Below are positions 62,363-64,000 of a stretch of DNA of 64,000 nt, piece after piece. The stretch is taken from positions 1-64,000 of the forward strand of contig JACPYM010000010.1 in the NCBI GenBank assembly GCA_016196035.1, read 5' to 3'. This stretch comes from Acidobacteriota bacterium. Lineage in GTDB: Bacteria > Acidobacteriota > Blastocatellia > RBC074. The notes beneath the pieces were generated by a model that was not told the origin of the DNA, made no database searches, and saw only the letters and a list, made by a program, of their open reading frames with translations. A program made the translations under genes and the position numbers. Positions within the stretch are counted from its first letter, which is position 1. Every line of letters begins with the position of its first letter.

Positions 62363-63955
62363 GTGCAATCCACTGCCAAAGCGAAAGCCGCCAAATCGGC
62401 TGAGTCCGTCAAGTTTGCCGCGTTAGATCAGCGCGAAATCAGCGCCGTCACGCCGAGTTGGCTGTTACGTTACGCCGTTGTGGTGTGCGGCGCGTCGGTG
62501 ATGGTGGTGGAAATTTTAGGCTCGCGCATCTTGGCCCCCACCTTCGGCACGACGCTGCACGTCTGGAGCGCGTTGATCACGGTGACGCTGGCGGCGCTGG
62601 CGCTGGGTTATTCCTTTGGCGGACGGCTGGCCGACGACAAACCTGGATTGCGCACCTTGATGATCGTGATCGGGATTTCGGCGGGGACGCTGTTGCTGTC
62701 TGACCTGCTCACCGCGCCCGTCTTGCGTTTTGCCTATGGCGGCGGAATGGTTATCGGGACGTTTGTGGCCGCTGTCTTGCTCTTTCTGCCGACGCTGTTT
62801 TTGCTAGGGATGGTTTCGCCGATGGCCGTGCGCGCGGCAGCCGATCAGAACCATTTGGGCCAGAGCGTGGGGAACCTGTATGCGCTCTCGACGGTCGGTT
62901 CGGTCGCGGGCAGTTTGGCCGTGTCGTTATTGCTGATTCCGCGGCTCAACGTGCACACAGCGGTGATTTTGACGGCGGTGGCGCTGGGCAGCGTGCCGCT
63001 GTGGTATTTGCTGAGCGGCGCGAAAAAACAAATGGGCGTTTTGCTGTTGATGGGCCTGGCGCTGGGCGGTGTTGCCACCAAAGTCCTGGGCGAAGACGCC
63101 GACCGCACGATCTATTACAAGGGCCGCCCCTTTCCGGTCACGGCGCGCGAACCGTCGTCGTATGGCGATCTGGTCGTGAGCGATCATCAGGGTACCAAGT
63201 ATTTATTTCTGAATGGCGTGCAGCAGGGTTCGTTGCGTGGTGACAATTCGGGCGCGCGTTATGCCTATGGTTTGGAGCGGCTGGCGACGGTCAACGGGGT
63301 GCCCAAAAACATGCTGGTCTGGGGCCTGGGCGCGGGCGTCTATGCGCGCAAGATGGCCGAGGCAGGCACGCAGGTCACGGTGCTCGAGATTGACCCGGCT
63401 TCGGAAAAAATCGCGCGCGAACATTTTGGCTTGCCAGCATCAGTCAAAGTCATCATCGGCGACGCGCGGACAGAGACGTTGCGGCTGAATGAAAAATACG
63501 AAGTCATCGTGCTGGACGCCTTCAGCGGCGACACGCCGCCCTTTCACCTGTTGACCAAAGAAGCGTTTGAAAGTTTGCGCACACGCCTCGCGCCCAACGG
63601 CTTGATCCTCGCCAACATCGTCGGCGCGGCACAGGGCGAAGGCTCGCGCGTCGTGGCCTCGGTGGTCAAAACGCTGGCGGCGACGTTTGGGAACGTGAGC
63701 GTCTTTGCGCCCAATCGCAAACTGGATGCGCGCGACGATCCCAACTATGTTTCGACCATGTTCCTGGTCACAGGCGCATTGCCCGCCCAGGCGGCGGCGT
63801 TCCCGTTACCGGTGCCGAAGGAAATGCAAAGTTATTTAGACAGCGTGCTCACGGCGCGCATCAACGATGTGACGCAAGAGGGCGCGGTGCTGTTGACCGA
63901 TGCTTACGCGCCGTTAGAGGCGTGGTCAGACGCGGCGGTCAGAGCGATGCGTTAA
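62363..63955 (+). CDS. Membrane protein with spermidine synthase-like methyltransferase-fold domain
   Basis: A GTG start at 62363 follows CCGGAGGA. The 530-residue protein has about seven to eight membrane segments (residues 35-250; VEILGSRILAPTFGTTLHVWSALI is typical of this family) and a C-terminal Rossmann-type domain (about 260-500) with LVWGLGAGVYARKM, VTVLEIDP and VIVLDAFSGDTPPFHL, matching spermidine synthase-like aminopropyltransferases fused to a transporter-like region. Whether it makes polyamines is not established for this fused form. It has no operon partner. Confidence 0.82.
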   Translation: MQSTAKAKAAKSAESVKFAALDQREISAVTPSWLLRYAVVVCGASVMVVEILGSRILAPTFGTTLHVWSALITVTLAALALGYSFGGRLADDKPGLRTLMIVIGISAGTLLLSDLLTAPVLRFAYGGGMVIGTFVAAVLLFLPTLFLLGMVSPMAVRAAADQNHLGQSVGNLYALSTVGSVAGSLAVSLLLIPRLNVHTAVILTAVALGSVPLWYLLSGAKKQMGVLLLMGLALGGVATKVLGEDADRTIYYKGRPFPVTAREPSSYGDLVVSDHQGTKYLFLNGVQQGSLRGDNSGARYAYGLERLATVNGVPKNMLVWGLGAGVYARKMAEAGTQVTVLEIDPASEKIAREHFGLPASVKVIIGDARTETLRLNEKYEVIVLDAFSGDTPPFHLLTKEAFESLRTRLAPNGLILANIVGAAQGEGSRVVASVVKTLAATFGNVSVFAPNRKLDARDDPNYVSTMFLVTGALPAQAAAFPLPVPKEMQSYLDSVLTARINDVTQEGAVLLTDAYAPLEAWSDAAVRAMR

Positions 63956-63979
63956 AGCAGGCAGAACTTACGCAAGGAT

Positions 63980-64000
63980 TTGCCACAGAGGCACGGAGAC
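63980..64000 (+). repeat. Further copy of the TTGCCACAGAGGCAC repeat at the right edge
   Basis: TTGCCACAGAGGCACGGAGAC begins 25 bases after the spermidine synthase-like gene and runs off the window; it matches the left arm of the 62032 repeat with one change. Confidence 0.75.

Overview
The window most likely comes from an Acidobacteriota genome, probably class Blastocatellia. The basis is gene content rather than any marker: an Oar-type TonB-dependent receptor with an N-terminal carboxypeptidase-regulatory domain, a winged-helix/TPR membrane regulator, a VWFA-domain secreted protein, long RHS/YD-repeat surface proteins with FG-GAP repeats, bacillithiol genes bshA and bshB1, and many palindromic and heptameric intergenic repeats. 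Base composition is moderately GC-rich with strong G/C at third codon positions. No rRNA, tRNA or CRISPR array was found.

Layout. 1-4212 (minus): a large RHS/FG-GAP surface protein running off the left edge. 4744-17064 (plus): a catabolic locus with a GntR regulator and palindromic operator, TonB receptor, MFS anion symporter, ApbE flavin transferase, two Tat-exported oxidoreductases, an enolase-superfamily dehydratase and a DHDPS/NAL-family aldolase; together these look like uptake and breakdown of a sugar acid. 17065-18707: 1.6 kb without a convincing protein gene, holding a folded RNA candidate and four tandem copies of a two-hairpin RNA unit with paired stem changes. This is the strongest undescribed element I see. 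18708-25255: pyrE, murB, an ECF sigma factor, a small HTH/lipocalin-like gene pair, the winged-helix/TPR regulator and truA. 25420-35544: the envelope/isoprenoid cluster uppS-cdsA-dxr-rseP, with a broken RHS pseudogene (1-nt frameshift plus a 100-bp MITE) lying between dxr and rseP. 35985-40184: an APC permease, a DUF6569 (ARPP-1) secreted protein and dense palindromic repeats. 40185-43645 (minus): a BcgI-like restriction-modification locus whose nuclease-methylase gene is cut by one in-frame TAA. 43677-51730 (minus): a SIS-domain sugar-phosphate enzyme, a GH84 glycosidase, an M48 protease, MogA, a Nudix hydrolase, BshA and BshB1. 51793-61992 (plus): a copper/silver efflux locus in which CusA carries the three copper-path methionines, CusB has a C-terminal cupredoxin domain, and small secreted Cys-, Met- or cupredoxin-type proteins sit between CusA and CusCB. 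62363-63955: a membrane-anchored spermidine-synthase-like protein.

The main themes are surface-protein genes with homopolymer tracts, genes bounded or entered by short repeats, and a copper-handling module built around two copies of one cupredoxin domain.
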